Source: Pseudomonas eucalypticola (GTDB lineage: Bacteria; Pseudomonadota; Gammaproteobacteria; Pseudomonadales; Pseudomonadaceae). From it: a DNA stretch of 64,000 nt. How positions within the stretch are numbered: position 1 is the stretch's first letter; every line of letters begins with the position of its first letter. The DNA lies in the NCBI RefSeq assembly GCF_013374995.1, contig NZ_CP056030.1, forward strand, positions 682,001 through 746,000, written 5' to 3'. Made by a program: the position numbers and the translations under genes. This document shows, piece by piece, positions 26,821-35,170 of this stretch. The notes under the pieces were generated by a model, which was not told where the DNA came from, did not search any database, and saw only the letters and a list, made by a program, of their open reading frames with translations.

Positions 26821-28059
26821 ATGAGCTGTCGTACCGTGCCAGTTTTCCAGCGAGTGATTTACAGCGTGCTGCTGGCGGGATGTTGTGTGCCCGCGGTTCA
26901 GGCTGCCGTGGCCGGTTGCGGGCAATTGCCTGCGCTGCCCGGCGTATTCGAGGTGGAGCAGGGCGGCCAGACCGAGGTGCATAGCCCGGTAGCCATTACC
27001 CGGGTGGCGGTGGGCGAACCGAAGATCGCTGACGTACGCGAAGCGGGCGACAACGGCGTGCTGCTGACCGGCGTGGCCCCAGGCACCACCAGCCTGATGC
27101 TCTGGACCGGGTGTTCCACGGCGCCACGCCAAGCCATGGTCTTCGTCCGTGGGGCGGCCACCGCTGGCATGGACCCGCGCAACGGGCCGCCTTCGGTCGA
27201 CCCCGGTTTGCCCAGCCAGGTGCAGACCGATATCCGCTTCGTCGAGATCAGCCGCACCAAACTCAAGGAGGCCAGTACGTCGATCTTCGGCAAGGGCTCC
27301 AACTTTCTGTTTGGCTCACCCAGTACCGTCAGCGGCACGGTGGCGCCGGGTGCCATCGGCGACGTGGCCGGGGCCGCGACGCTGGCCAGTGGCACGTTCA
27401 ACATCGCCTTCGGCGGCGGCAAGGTGCTGGGGGTAATCAACGCGCTTGAGAGCAGCGGCTTCGCCTATACCCTGGCGCGGCCCACCCTGGTGGCGCTGAC
27501 GGGCCAGAGCGCCAGCTTCCTGGCGGGGGGTGAGGTGCCGATCCCGGTGCCCAGTGCGGGCAGCAACAACATCTCCATCGAGTACAAGGAATTCGGCATT
27601 CGCCTGACGCTGACTCCCACGGTGGTGAGCGGCGACCGCATTTCCCTGAAGGTCGCCCCCGAAGTCAGTGAGCTGGATTACAGCGGCGGCATCACCATCG
27701 CCGGTACCACGGTGCCGGCGCTTAATGTGCGGCGTACCGATACCAGCGTGTCGCTAGCCGACGGCGAGAGTTTCGTGATCAGCGGCCTGATCAGCAACAA
27801 GACGGTGTCGGCGGTGGACAAGTTCCCCGGGTTGGGTGACATCCCGATCCTGGGGGCGTTCTTCCGCAATTCGGCCCTCACCCGCGAAGAAAAAGAGCTG
27901 CTGATGGTGGTCACGCCGCACCTGGTCAGGCCCCTGGCGGCCGATGCGAAGCTGCCGAGTTTGCCCGGGGAGAAAATGCGCAATTACGACCCCAACTTCT
28001 ACCGCATGTATTTCCTCGAAAACGGTAACTACGACCGAATGAGCGGGTTGTCCCAATGA
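26821..28059 (+). CDS. rcpA: Outer-membrane secretin RcpA/CpaC
   Basis: 412-residue secretin through which the Flp pilus passes the outer membrane. A signal peptide (about 1-30, cut near VQAA) leads to a pilus N-domain with the IAD motif of BON-like regions and a C-terminal secretin domain with VALTGQSASFLAGGEVPIPV (20 residues) and the LGDIPILGAFFR end signature. The second ATG (26821) is chosen because AAGGA then stands eight bases upstream. Its TGA lies near the problematic tadZ start. Confidence 0.93.
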   Translation: MSCRTVPVFQRVIYSVLLAGCCVPAVQAAVAGCGQLPALPGVFEVEQGGQTEVHSPVAITRVAVGEPKIADVREAGDNGVLLTGVAPGTTSLMLWTGCSTAPRQAMVFVRGAATAGMDPRNGPPSVDPGLPSQVQTDIRFVEISRTKLKEASTSIFGKGSNFLFGSPSTVSGTVAPGAIGDVAGAATLASGTFNIAFGGGKVLGVINALESSGFAYTLARPTLVALTGQSASFLAGGEVPIPVPSAGSNNISIEYKEFGIRLTLTPTVVSGDRISLKVAPEVSELDYSGGITIAGTTVPALNVRRTDTSVSLADGESFVISGLISNKTVSAVDKFPGLGDIPILGAFFRNSALTREEKELLMVVTPHLVRPLAADAKLPSLPGEKMRNYDPNFYRMYFLENGNYDRMSGLSQ

Positions 28060-28068
28060 GCTCAGAGC

Positions 28069-29247
28069 CTGAGCCAGACCTTCCTCGCCATCACCCGCAA
28101 CGACGGTGACCTGGAGTGGTTGCAAGGCGCCCTGGCGCCGCTGGGCCAGGTGGTCGGTGCCGCCGGCGACAGCTTGGACGAACTGCTGGCTCTGGTGGAC
28201 GTGACCTTTGCCAGCCTGGTGTTCATCGGCCTGGACCGCGACCAGGTAGGCAACCAGTGCGCGCTGATCGAAGGCGCCCTGGAAGCCAAGCCAATGCTGG
28301 CCGTGGTGGCGCTGGGCGACGGCATGGACAACCAGTTGGTGCTCAACGCCATGCGCGCCGGGGCCCGCGACTTTGTTGCCTATGGCTCGCGCTCCAGCGA
28401 GGTAGCGGGCCTGGTCAGGCGGCTGAGCAAGCGCCTGCCGCCCGTGGCCACCAACCCCAACCTGGGCGCGCTCACGGTACTGTACGGCGCCCAGTGCGAC
28501 GGCGATGGCGCCTTGCTGTCGGCGCACTTGGGCCTGGTGGTGCACCGCAGCAAACAGCACACCTTGCTGCTGGACCTGGGGCTGCCGCACGGCGCCAGCC
28601 TGGGCATGCTCAACCTGGAGGCGACCTTTCATTTTGGCGATGCGCTGCGCAACTTGCGCCGCCTGGACGGCACCATGATCGACAGTGCCTTCCCGCGTTC
28701 ACCCTCAGGCATGAGCATCCTGGCCTACAGCGAAAAGGACGAAGCGCTGGAAACCACCAGCGCCGCCGAGCTGTACATGCTGCTCAGCGCCCTGCGCCAG
28801 CACTTCCAGCACATCATCGTGAACCTCATGGGCCAGCCTGACAGCGAGGCGCTGCGCACCTTCGTCAGCCATTGCGACAAGCTGCTCTGGTACACCGACC
28901 AGAGCGTGGTGGAATGCCGCCGCAACCTGGCGGTGCTCAACCTGTGGCGCGAGAAAGGCATGAAGCTGCAGCACGCGCGCCTGCTGGTGGACCGCTACCT
29001 GCGCTCGGTGGTGCCCGATTCCGATGCATTGGGCAAGAGTTACGGGCTACCGGTGCTGTCAGTGCTGCCTTTCAGCCCGGAAATACGCATGAACGCCAAG
29101 AACCAGGGCGCCAGCCTGTTCGAACTGGCCCCACGGGAAACCCTGACCAACGGCCTCAAGGCCCTGGGCGAACGCCTGGCCAAGCGCTCTGAAAGCGTCA
29201 AGCCGCAAAGTTCGGGCTGGTTCAACCGGTTGTGGAGCAAGGAATGA
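28069..29247 (+). CDS. tadZ: Pilus localisation ATPase-like protein TadZ
   Basis: 392 residues if translation begins at CTG 28069 (then SQTFLAITRNDGDLEWLQ). An N-terminal receiver-like domain is followed by a ParA/MinD-like domain; the usual nucleotide loop is altered (LYGAQCDGDGALL), as in many TadZ. TadZ marks the pole or site for Tad assembly. No ATG, GTG or TTG stands in frame between the rcpA stop and TTG 28120. The ATG overlapping the rcpA stop (28056) is in another frame and runs into a TGA. So either CTG is used or a one-base indel lies between 28056 and 28069. The gene is otherwise intact and overlaps tadA. Confidence 0.85.
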   Translation: MSQTFLAITRNDGDLEWLQGALAPLGQVVGAAGDSLDELLALVDVTFASLVFIGLDRDQVGNQCALIEGALEAKPMLAVVALGDGMDNQLVLNAMRAGARDFVAYGSRSSEVAGLVRRLSKRLPPVATNPNLGALTVLYGAQCDGDGALLSAHLGLVVHRSKQHTLLLDLGLPHGASLGMLNLEATFHFGDALRNLRRLDGTMIDSAFPRSPSGMSILAYSEKDEALETTSAAELYMLLSALRQHFQHIIVNLMGQPDSEALRTFVSHCDKLLWYTDQSVVECRRNLAVLNLWREKGMKLQHARLLVDRYLRSVVPDSDALGKSYGLPVLSVLPFSPEIRMNAKNQGASLFELAPRETLTNGLKALGERLAKRSESVKPQSSGWFNRLWSKE

Positions 29248-30515
29248 GCGAAAAACTGTTCGGCGGCGGCCGTACCCAGGGTGGTAGTGGCGGCGACCCT
29301 CAGGGCCTGAAGCTGGTACTGCACCGCTTTATCATCGATGCCATCGAGGAATCCGGCAAGAACCTGCTGGAAGGCTCGCGGCCAGTATTGGCCCAGTTCG
29401 TCGTGGACAAGGTCGGTGACTATATCGCCCGTCGCCACCTGGCAGTGTCACGCTATGAGATGGAGCGCCTGGCTGAGGAACTGGTGGATGAACTGACCGG
29501 TTTCGGCCCGCTGGAGGTGCTTCTGCGCGACCCCACCGTGACCGAGATCCTGGTCAACGGCCCGCACCGGGTGTTCGTCGAGCGCCAAGGGGTGTTGCAC
29601 CACACCGACCTGCGTTTCATCGACTCGCACCATGTGGAACGGGTGATGCAGCGTATCCTTGCGCCGCTGGGCCGGCGCCTGGACGAGTCATCGCCCATGG
29701 TCGACGCGCGTCTGCCTGACGGCAGCCGGGTCAATGCCATTATCCCGCCCATTGCCCTGGACGGCCCGTGCCTGTCGATCCGAAAGTTTCGCAAGGACAT
29801 GCTCAAGAGCGCTGACCTGATGGCCACCCAGACCATCGACCAAGCCATCTACGATTTCATTCAGGAGGCCGTGGGCAAGCGCTGCAACATTCTGGTCAGT
29901 GGCGGTACCGGCACCGGCAAGACCACCCTCCTGAACATTCTCAGCCAGTTGATCAACCCCCATGAGCGGCTGGTCACCATCGAAGACGTGGCCGAGCTGC
30001 AACTGGATCACCCCCATGTGGTTCGCCTGGAGACCCGGCCGCCGAACGCGGAAGGGCACGGCGAAGTCAAGTCTTCGGACCTGATCCGCAACGCCCTGCG
30101 GATGCGCCCCGACCGCATCATCCTGGGCGAGATACGCGGCGTGGAAGTGGTGGATGTGCTGACGGCCATGAACACTGGCCACGACGGCTCCATGAGCACC
30201 GTCCATGCCAACAACGCACAGGATGCCCTGCTGCGCCTGGAAACGCTGGTAGGGCTGACCGGGCGCGCCGTGGCCGAGAAGACGCTGCGGCAGATGATCG
30301 TCGCGGCACTGGATGTGGTGATTCAACTGACGCGGCGACCCGATGGCCGCCGTTGCGTCAGCGAAGTGGTCGAGGTGGTGGGTGTGCGTGACGACGTCTA
30401 CGTTACCAATACCCTGTTCCGCCTGGACCGCCAGACGGGGTACGGCTTTGTGCGCGAGGCCATCAACCCGGCCGGCGACAAGCTGCGCCGCGACTCCTTC
30501 AGCCACGTGCACTGA
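29244..30515 (+). CDS. tadA: Tad secretion ATPase TadA/CpaF
   Basis: 423-residue hexameric GspE-type ATPase that drives Flp pilus assembly. It has an N-terminal helical domain, Walker [11 protein letters not shown] at about 219-228, an Asp box [10 protein letters not shown], Walker [14 protein letters not shown] and a His box [13 protein letters not shown]. All motifs are intact. The ATG at 29244 overlaps the tadZ TGA (ATGA) with AAGGA close upstream, so it is coupled to tadZ. Confidence 0.96.
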   Translation: MSEKLFGGGRTQGGSGGDPQGLKLVLHRFIIDAIEESGKNLLEGSRPVLAQFVVDKVGDYIARRHLAVSRYEMERLAEELVDELTGFGPLEVLLRDPTVTEILVNGPHRVFVERQGVLHHTDLRFIDSHHVERVMQRILAPLGRRLDESSPMVDARLPDGSRVNAIIPPIALDGPCLSIRKFRKDMLKSADLMATQTIDQAIYDFIQEAVGKRCNILVSGGTGTGKTTLLNILSQLINPHERLVTIEDVAELQLDHPHVVRLETRPPNAEGHGEVKSSDLIRNALRMRPDRIILGEIRGVEVVDVLTAMNTGHDGSMSTVHANNAQDALLRLETLVGLTGRAVAEKTLRQMIVAALDVVIQLTRRPDGRRCVSEVVEVVGVRDDVYVTNTLFRLDRQTGYGFVREAINPAGDKLRRDSFSHVH

Positions 30516-30526
30516 GGGGCACACCC

Positions 30527-31411
30527 ATGCTCGGACCGATCGTGCTGGGGCTACTGAGCATGGGGCTGCTGGGCCTGTCGGCGCGGTTGTTCTTCCTGGG
30601 CATGCGCCGAAGCGGTGACAAGCGGGTGCTGGAGCGCCTGGGCCAAGGGCAGGTGGCCGCGGCCAGCGATCGGCCGCTGATGCGCTGGCTGGAACGTATG
30701 TTCCTGCGTGCCGGGCTGGGCCGGCCCCATGACCGAATCTGGTTGTTCATCGCCATCTGGGGCGGCCTGACGCTTGTCGGCCTGCTCGCCGGGCAATGGT
30801 TCGGCATGCTGCTGATGTTGCTGACGCCACCGCTGATATTGCGCGGCTACGTCAGCTGGCGCTACCGCCGCAGGGTGCAGCGAATGATCGAGCAGTTGCC
30901 CTCATTGCTTGATTACACGGTGCGCAGCCTGAAGTCCGGGCGGACCTTGGCCGATGCCGTGCTGGGCGCGATGGAGGCCAGCTACGACCCGTTGCGCGAG
31001 GCGCTGGCGCGGGTGGAGCGTAATGTGCGCCTGGGGGTCAGCCTGGACCAGGCGGTGGAAGACTTCGCCGAACTGTACGAACGCGACGAGTTTCGCCTGT
31101 TTGCGCTGGGGTTGCGCATCAATCAGCGCTTTGGCGGGAACGCGAGCGAGCTGCTGGAAAACCTCATCAAGCTGATACGCGAGCGCGAGCAGGGGGCGCG
31201 GCAATTGTCGGCCATGACCGGGGAAACCCGCCTGACCGCGTACGTGCTGGCCAGCTTGCCGGCGGCGGTGGCCGCTTACTTCCTGGCCACCAACCCGACC
31301 TACCTGTCCAAGGTCTGGCAGGACCCCAGTGGGCAGCACATGCTGATTGCCGCCATCGCGCTGCAGGTCTGCGGCTGCGTGGCGCTGTGGCGCATGCTGA
31401 GGAGTATCTGA
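30527..31411 (+). CDS. tadB: Tad inner-membrane platform protein TadB
   Basis: 294 residues with a type II secretion F (GspF) domain. Hydrophobic segments lie at the N-terminus, around residues 65-105 and at the C-terminus. Conserved cytoplasmic features include LPSLLDYTVRSLKSGRTLAD (20 residues) and RINQRFGGNASELLENL. It works with TadC as the membrane platform on which TadA acts. It is 11 bases after tadA and one base before tadC. Confidence 0.94.
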   Translation: MLGPIVLGLLSMGLLGLSARLFFLGMRRSGDKRVLERLGQGQVAAASDRPLMRWLERMFLRAGLGRPHDRIWLFIAIWGGLTLVGLLAGQWFGMLLMLLTPPLILRGYVSWRYRRRVQRMIEQLPSLLDYTVRSLKSGRTLADAVLGAMEASYDPLREALARVERNVRLGVSLDQAVEDFAELYERDEFRLFALGLRINQRFGGNASELLENLIKLIREREQGARQLSAMTGETRLTAYVLASLPAAVAAYFLATNPTYLSKVWQDPSGQHMLIAAIALQVCGCVALWRMLRSI

Positions 31412-31412
31412 G

Positions 31413-32297
31413 ATGCCTTTGCTGCTCAGTGCGGTGCTGTTGTTGGCCGTGGTCGTATTGCTGGTCAACCAGTTGCTGGAGCATCGGCGTCGCCAGCGCC
31501 TGGTCAACCGACGGCTGCGTGGCGAAGCCGACGAGGTCAAGAGCACCCGTGGCTGGCTGCAGCGCCTGGGCGATAGTTCGCTCGGCCAACGGGCCATCAG
31601 CCTGGACAGTGAAACGCAGTTGCTGCTTGATCGGATTGGCTGGCGCAGGGCCGGTCAACGCTCGCAGTTTGCCGCCTGGCAAGTGGGCACGCCCCTGGTG
31701 ATGTTCGTGCTGGTGTGGGCCGTGCAGACGCTATTTTTTCTGCCGGTGAACCATGAAGTCGTGGCGCCACTGCTCGGCCTGGGTGTGGGCTACATAGCGC
31801 CCAAGCGGGTGCTGGCCTGGGCGGCGGAACGACGCAAGCAGCAGATCAGCCGTGAGGTGTCTACCTTCATTCCGTTGCTGCGCATTCTGTTCGAATCCGG
31901 CCTTGCGGTGGAGCAGGCACTGCGGGTGCTGACCACTGAATCACAGACCCTGCTGCCGGCACTCAGCGCAGAGCTGAAACTGGTCCTTAACCGTGTGGAT
32001 TCCGGCCTGGAACTGGGCGAGCAGTTGGACCATGCCGCCCATGCCGTGGCGGTCGATGAGTTCACCGACACCTGCGTCATCCTCCGCCAACTGATCAACC
32101 AGGGCGGCGGGGCGATGAAGTCCCTGCTGTCGCTCAAGCAACTGCTGGACGACCGCCGCCTGACCAACCTGCAGGAATACATTTCCAAACTCTCGGGCAA
32201 GATGTCGGTGGTGATGATGGTGTTCCTGTTTCCTGCCTTGCTCATTGTATTGGCCGGGCCCGGCATGCTGGCTATTTCCCGCGCCTTTGCCCACTGA
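31413..32297 (+). CDS. tadC: Tad inner-membrane platform protein TadC
   Basis: 294 residues, the second GspF-like platform protein. The F-domain part holds STFIPLLRILFESGLAVEQA (20 residues), and a C-terminal hydrophobic helix follows KLSGKMSVVMMV. Its start is one base after the tadB stop, indicating coupling. Same length as TadB but clearly divergent in sequence, as usual for the pair. Confidence 0.94.
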   Translation: MPLLLSAVLLLAVVVLLVNQLLEHRRRQRLVNRRLRGEADEVKSTRGWLQRLGDSSLGQRAISLDSETQLLLDRIGWRRAGQRSQFAAWQVGTPLVMFVLVWAVQTLFFLPVNHEVVAPLLGLGVGYIAPKRVLAWAAERRKQQISREVSTFIPLLRILFESGLAVEQALRVLTTESQTLLPALSAELKLVLNRVDSGLELGEQLDHAAHAVAVDEFTDTCVILRQLINQGGGAMKSLLSLKQLLDDRRLTNLQEYISKLSGKMSVVMMVFLFPALLIVLAGPGMLAISRAFAH

Positions 32298-32316
32298 CCC
32301 CCTTGGAGCTTCACGG

Positions 32317-33009
32317 ATGAAAGCACTGCTGTTGGCAACCTTGCTGTTGGCCCTGACCGGTTGCGCCGCCGATGGCCGTATCGACTGGCAGGCCCTGAAC
32401 GGCAAACCGGGCGAATGCCCCAAACCGACGCCCGAACAGGAGCTGTCGCTGAACCTGGCCGATGACATGGCCAACGAAGGCCGCCTGCACGCCAGCCTGG
32501 CCAACCTGGAGGGGCTGCCGGGCAACCTGCTCCAGGTGCGCTTGCGCAAGGCCCGAGTGCTGCGCCAGTTAGGGCGCAGCGACGCTGAACCGCTTTACCG
32601 CGGCCTGCTGGGTACCTGCCTGGCCGCCGAAGGCGAGCATGGGCTGGGGCAACTGGCGGCGGCCCGTGGCAACAACGGCCTGGCCATGAGCCACTTGCAG
32701 CGGGCGGCGCGGCTGTCGCCCACCGATGACAAGATCCGCAACGACCTGGGTGTGGTCTACCTCAACCAACTGCGCCTGGACGACGCGCGCTTCGAGTTCC
32801 TGACGGCCATGGAACTCAAGCAGGAAGACCCTCTGGCGGCGTCCAACCTGGTCACGCTGCTGCTCTACCAGGACAACTGGAAGCAGGCTGCCGAACTGGT
32901 CAGCCGGGCCCACCTCACCCCCGATCAGGTTAACGCCGCCCAGGCACGGGCGGAAAAACTCAGGAGCGGCGTCAAGGTCGTGGCGACCCTCGATGCCCCG
33001 GCCAAATAA
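32317..33009 (+). CDS. tadD: Tetratricopeptide lipoprotein TadD
   Basis: 230 residues. A lipoprotein signal (LLLALTGC) is followed by helical TPR-like repeats; the clearest stretch is LSPTDDKIRNDLGVVYLNQL. TadD acts as a pilotin-like factor for the secretin in Tad systems. The ATG at 32317 has GGAG upstream and is preferred to an upstream in-frame start inside tadC. Confidence 0.9.
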   Translation: MKALLLATLLLALTGCAADGRIDWQALNGKPGECPKPTPEQELSLNLADDMANEGRLHASLANLEGLPGNLLQVRLRKARVLRQLGRSDAEPLYRGLLGTCLAAEGEHGLGQLAAARGNNGLAMSHLQRAARLSPTDDKIRNDLGVVYLNQLRLDDARFEFLTAMELKQEDPLAASNLVTLLLYQDNWKQAAELVSRAHLTPDQVNAAQARAEKLRSGVKVVATLDAPAK

Positions 33010-33021
33010 GCAGGAGGGAGT

Positions 33022-33282
33022 ATGCGCATCAACCTTGGGTTACTGGTACTGACGCTGGCCTGGGTCCCGGCCTGGGCTATTCAACCCGGGCCGTCCTCGG
33101 CACCACAACAAGGTACCGAACAATGGCTGCAACTGCAGAGCAGCGGCCAGGTCGCCTCGCGCAACCCACAGGCGACCACGGCCATTGAGCATGAGGCGGC
33201 GATGCGCCGGTGGCTGGAAAGCTACACGCTGAAAATCCCGCAATGGTACAGGGACGAGGACTCGGGCAAGATCGGCAAGTAG
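33022..33282 (+). CDS. Small exported protein of the tad locus (DUF3613-like)
   Basis: 86 residues: signal peptide (1-19, ending AWA), Gln/Ser-rich middle and a conserved-looking C-terminus RRWLESYTLKIPQWYRDE. I believe this corresponds to the DUF3613 proteins found at the end of Pseudomonas tad operons, but that is from memory. The start has AGGAGG upstream. It lies 12 bases after tadD and converges on pprB with a three-base gap. Function unknown, presumably periplasmic pilus assembly. Confidence 0.7.
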   Translation: MRINLGLLVLTLAWVPAWAIQPGPSSAPQQGTEQWLQLQSSGQVASRNPQATTAIEHEAAMRRWLESYTLKIPQWYRDEDSGKIGK

Positions 33283-33285
33283 CCG

Positions 33286-34050
33286 TCAGTGGTTGCCCGC
33301 GCGGCGTCGGTCGGAAGGCTGCGCGGGCCCCAGCGCCAACGCCAGTTGCGTGCGATTGTGCATGTGGGTCAGGCGCAGTACCTGGCTGACGTAAAGTTTG
33401 ACGGTGTTTTCCGTGATGCCCAACTCGCAGGCGATCTGGTAGTTGGTCTGGCCTTTGCCGACCAACTGCGCCACGGCCAACTGGCGCGGGGACAAGCGGT
33501 CGAAGGCGGCTGGCACTGCGGCGCGCTCGGGGAAGCCGCTGGCGGGTGCCGGCCGCCGTGCCCGGTCGAGGTCGTGATATAGCTCATCGATGGACTCGGC
33601 CAGGTATTGCAATTTCTCGTTGAGGTGCCCCAGCTCCCGGTAGTGGGCTTGCTGCTCGACAAGGTTGCGCTCATGGCGGTGCAGGCCTTCGAGCAGCTCG
33701 GCCAGGTCCATGGGTTTCTGGTAGTAGTCCACGAAGCCTTCGCGCAGGGCCTTGATCACGTCCTGCTTGTCGGCACGGCCGGTCATCATGATCGGCTCGA
33801 ACGGGCGTTGTCGGCCGCCCCGGCGCTTGAGCTCACGGACCAGTTCGATGCCGTCCATCTGTGGCATGTGCAAATCGCACAGCACCAGGCCAATGCCGGC
33901 ATGCTGGTCGAAACACTCCAGCGCCTGCCAACTGGTGAGCGCCGGCACACATTCGTAGCCGTGGCCTTGAAGGAATTCGCAGAGTTCTTCGACGGTGGCC
34001 GGCTGGTCGTCAACCACCAGCACCTTCACGGATGAGACAAGCATGTTCAC
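33286..34050 (-). CDS. pprB: Response regulator PprB (LuxR-type output)
   Basis: About 254 residues. A receiver (phospho-Asp in LVLCDLHMP, lysine in YQKPM) and a coiled linker (about 130-180) lead to a LuxR/NarL helix-turn-helix, LSPRQLAVAQLVGKGQTNYQ followed by IACELGITENTVK. It matches PA4296 PprB in position inside the tad cluster. PprB activates Flp pilus, CupE fimbriae and adhesin genes in P. aeruginosa. GTG 34050 is six bases after GGAG; ATG 34044 is the alternative. Two palindromes stand upstream. Confidence 0.9.
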   Translation of the reverse strand: MNMLVSSVKVLVVDDQPATVEELCEFLQGHGYECVPALTSWQALECFDQHAGIGLVLCDLHMPQMDGIELVRELKRRGGRQRPFEPIMMTGRADKQDVIKALREGFVDYYQKPMDLAELLEGLHRHERNLVEQQAHYRELGHLNEKLQYLAESIDELYHDLDRARRPAPASGFPERAAVPAAFDRLSPRQLAVAQLVGKGQTNYQIACELGITENTVKLYVSQVLRLTHMHNRTQLALALGPAQPSDRRRAGNH

Positions 34051-34122
34051 GCGCAACTCCCTGTTGGCAACCGGCTGAAGGTTGTGTCCCTGGCGGGCGC
34101 TGATGGCCGCGCGCCTGTATCT

Positions 34123-34154
34123 GAAAGTAGCCTACTTTCCGACTATGTACATAG
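34123..34154. promoter_or_regulatory. Two palindromes upstream of pprB
   Basis: GAAAGTAG and CTACTTTC flank one base (34123-34139), and four bases later stands the perfect palindrome CTATGTACATAG (34143-34154). Both lie in the 122-bp gap between the fppA stop and the pprB start, 73 to 104 bases before the start. The layout suggests an operator or promoter element for pprB, perhaps for autoregulation by this LuxR-type regulator. Confidence 0.5.
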
Positions 34155-34172
34155 AGGGAGTGACGGCCCCGA

Positions 34173-34643
34173 TCAGTGGATCCAGACTAATGAAGCCAGA
34201 AAGCCGACCAGCAGGAAGGGCACGAACGGCGGTTTGGTGGCCGGATCCGGCTCAAGGTTGTGCAGGCGTTTGCGCAGCTTGACGCTCAGGCGTTTCCACA
34301 GCCTGGGCCCCAGCCACGCCCAGGCGATCATGACCACCCCGGCGCCGATGAACGTCGCCAGCACGTGGGCGCGGTCACTGGCCAGGGCCAGGGCCCACAA
34401 CAGCTTCACGTCACCGGCGCCCAGGCGCCCGGTCATGTAGCCGGGCAGCGTCAGCACCATGGCCACGGCCAACGCCAGGCCGGCTTCCTCGACAGTGCCG
34501 CCCAGCCAGCTATGGCCGCTGAGGAACAGAAAGATCAGCGCAAACAGGGCTCCGCCCAAAGTCAACCCGTTGGCAATCTGCCGCTGGCGGATGTCCTGTT
34601 CGGCGCAGAGGGTGAACCAGATCAGGAGTACTAGGCTTGGCAT
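34173..34643 (-). CDS. fppA: Flp prepilin peptidase FppA (TadV/CpaA)
   Basis: 156-residue aspartic membrane protease. The first catalytic Asp is in CAEQDIRQRQIANG and the second in the GxGD motif GRLGAGDVKLL, with hydrophobic helices between and after. It lacks the N-methylase domain of PilD, as usual for TadV/CpaA-type enzymes. It would process Flp and the TadE/TadF-like pseudopilin. Divergent from the TadE/F gene. Confidence 0.94.
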   Translation of the reverse strand: MPSLVLLIWFTLCAEQDIRQRQIANGLTLGGALFALIFLFLSGHSWLGGTVEEAGLALAVAMVLTLPGYMTGRLGAGDVKLLWALALASDRAHVLATFIGAGVVMIAWAWLGPRLWKRLSVKLRKRLHNLEPDPATKPPFVPFLLVGFLASLVWIH

Positions 34644-34717
34644 CCGGTAAAAAACGTCCCTTTTCGTCGAATGATTCTATGCTCTAACACAGGCGTAATG
34701 TCAGGGTAGACGCGATC

Positions 34718-35170
34718 ATGCAAGCAGGCCTCCCCCATAAGCAAAAAGGTGCAGCGGCGATCGAATTCGCCATCGTGTTCATGATCTTCTTCGCCGCTTT
34801 CTACGCGGTGGTGGCCTACAGCTTGCCGTTGCTGATGATGCAGAGCTTCAACCAAGCCAGCGCCGAAGCCATCCGCCAGACCGTGGCTATCGACCCGGCC
34901 ACGGCAGGTACCGGTTACACCGCGCAAGTGAAGTCCACCGCGGTCACTGCAGTGACCACTGTGGTGAACAAGTGGCTGCCTACAGCCCTCAACTTTTCTT
35001 CCAGCAACGTCAACGTCACCTACGCTGGCGCTGGCAACCTGCTGACGGTGACCATCAGCTACCCCAGCAGCAACCTCAACTCCATCATGCCCTTCCTGAC
35101 CTTGCCTGGCATCGGCCAAGTGCCTAACTTGCCCACCAACCTGACGGCGACGTCGAGCATGATGCTTTGA
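34718..35170 (+). CDS. TadE/TadF-like pseudopilin
   Basis: 150 residues with a class III-like prepilin leader ending KQKG and a mature start AAAIEFAIVFMIFFAAFYAV (20 residues) with Glu+5. The remainder is Thr/Ser/Val-rich and likely periplasmic. Other Tad systems often have both TadE and TadF; only one such gene is visible here, besides TadG. The TGA overlaps the TTG start of pprA (TTGA). Confidence 0.88.
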   Translation: MQAGLPHKQKGAAAIEFAIVFMIFFAAFYAVVAYSLPLLMMQSFNQASAEAIRQTVAIDPATAGTGYTAQVKSTAVTAVTTVVNKWLPTALNFSSSNVNVTYAGAGNLLTVTISYPSSNLNSIMPFLTLPGIGQVPNLPTNLTATSSMML

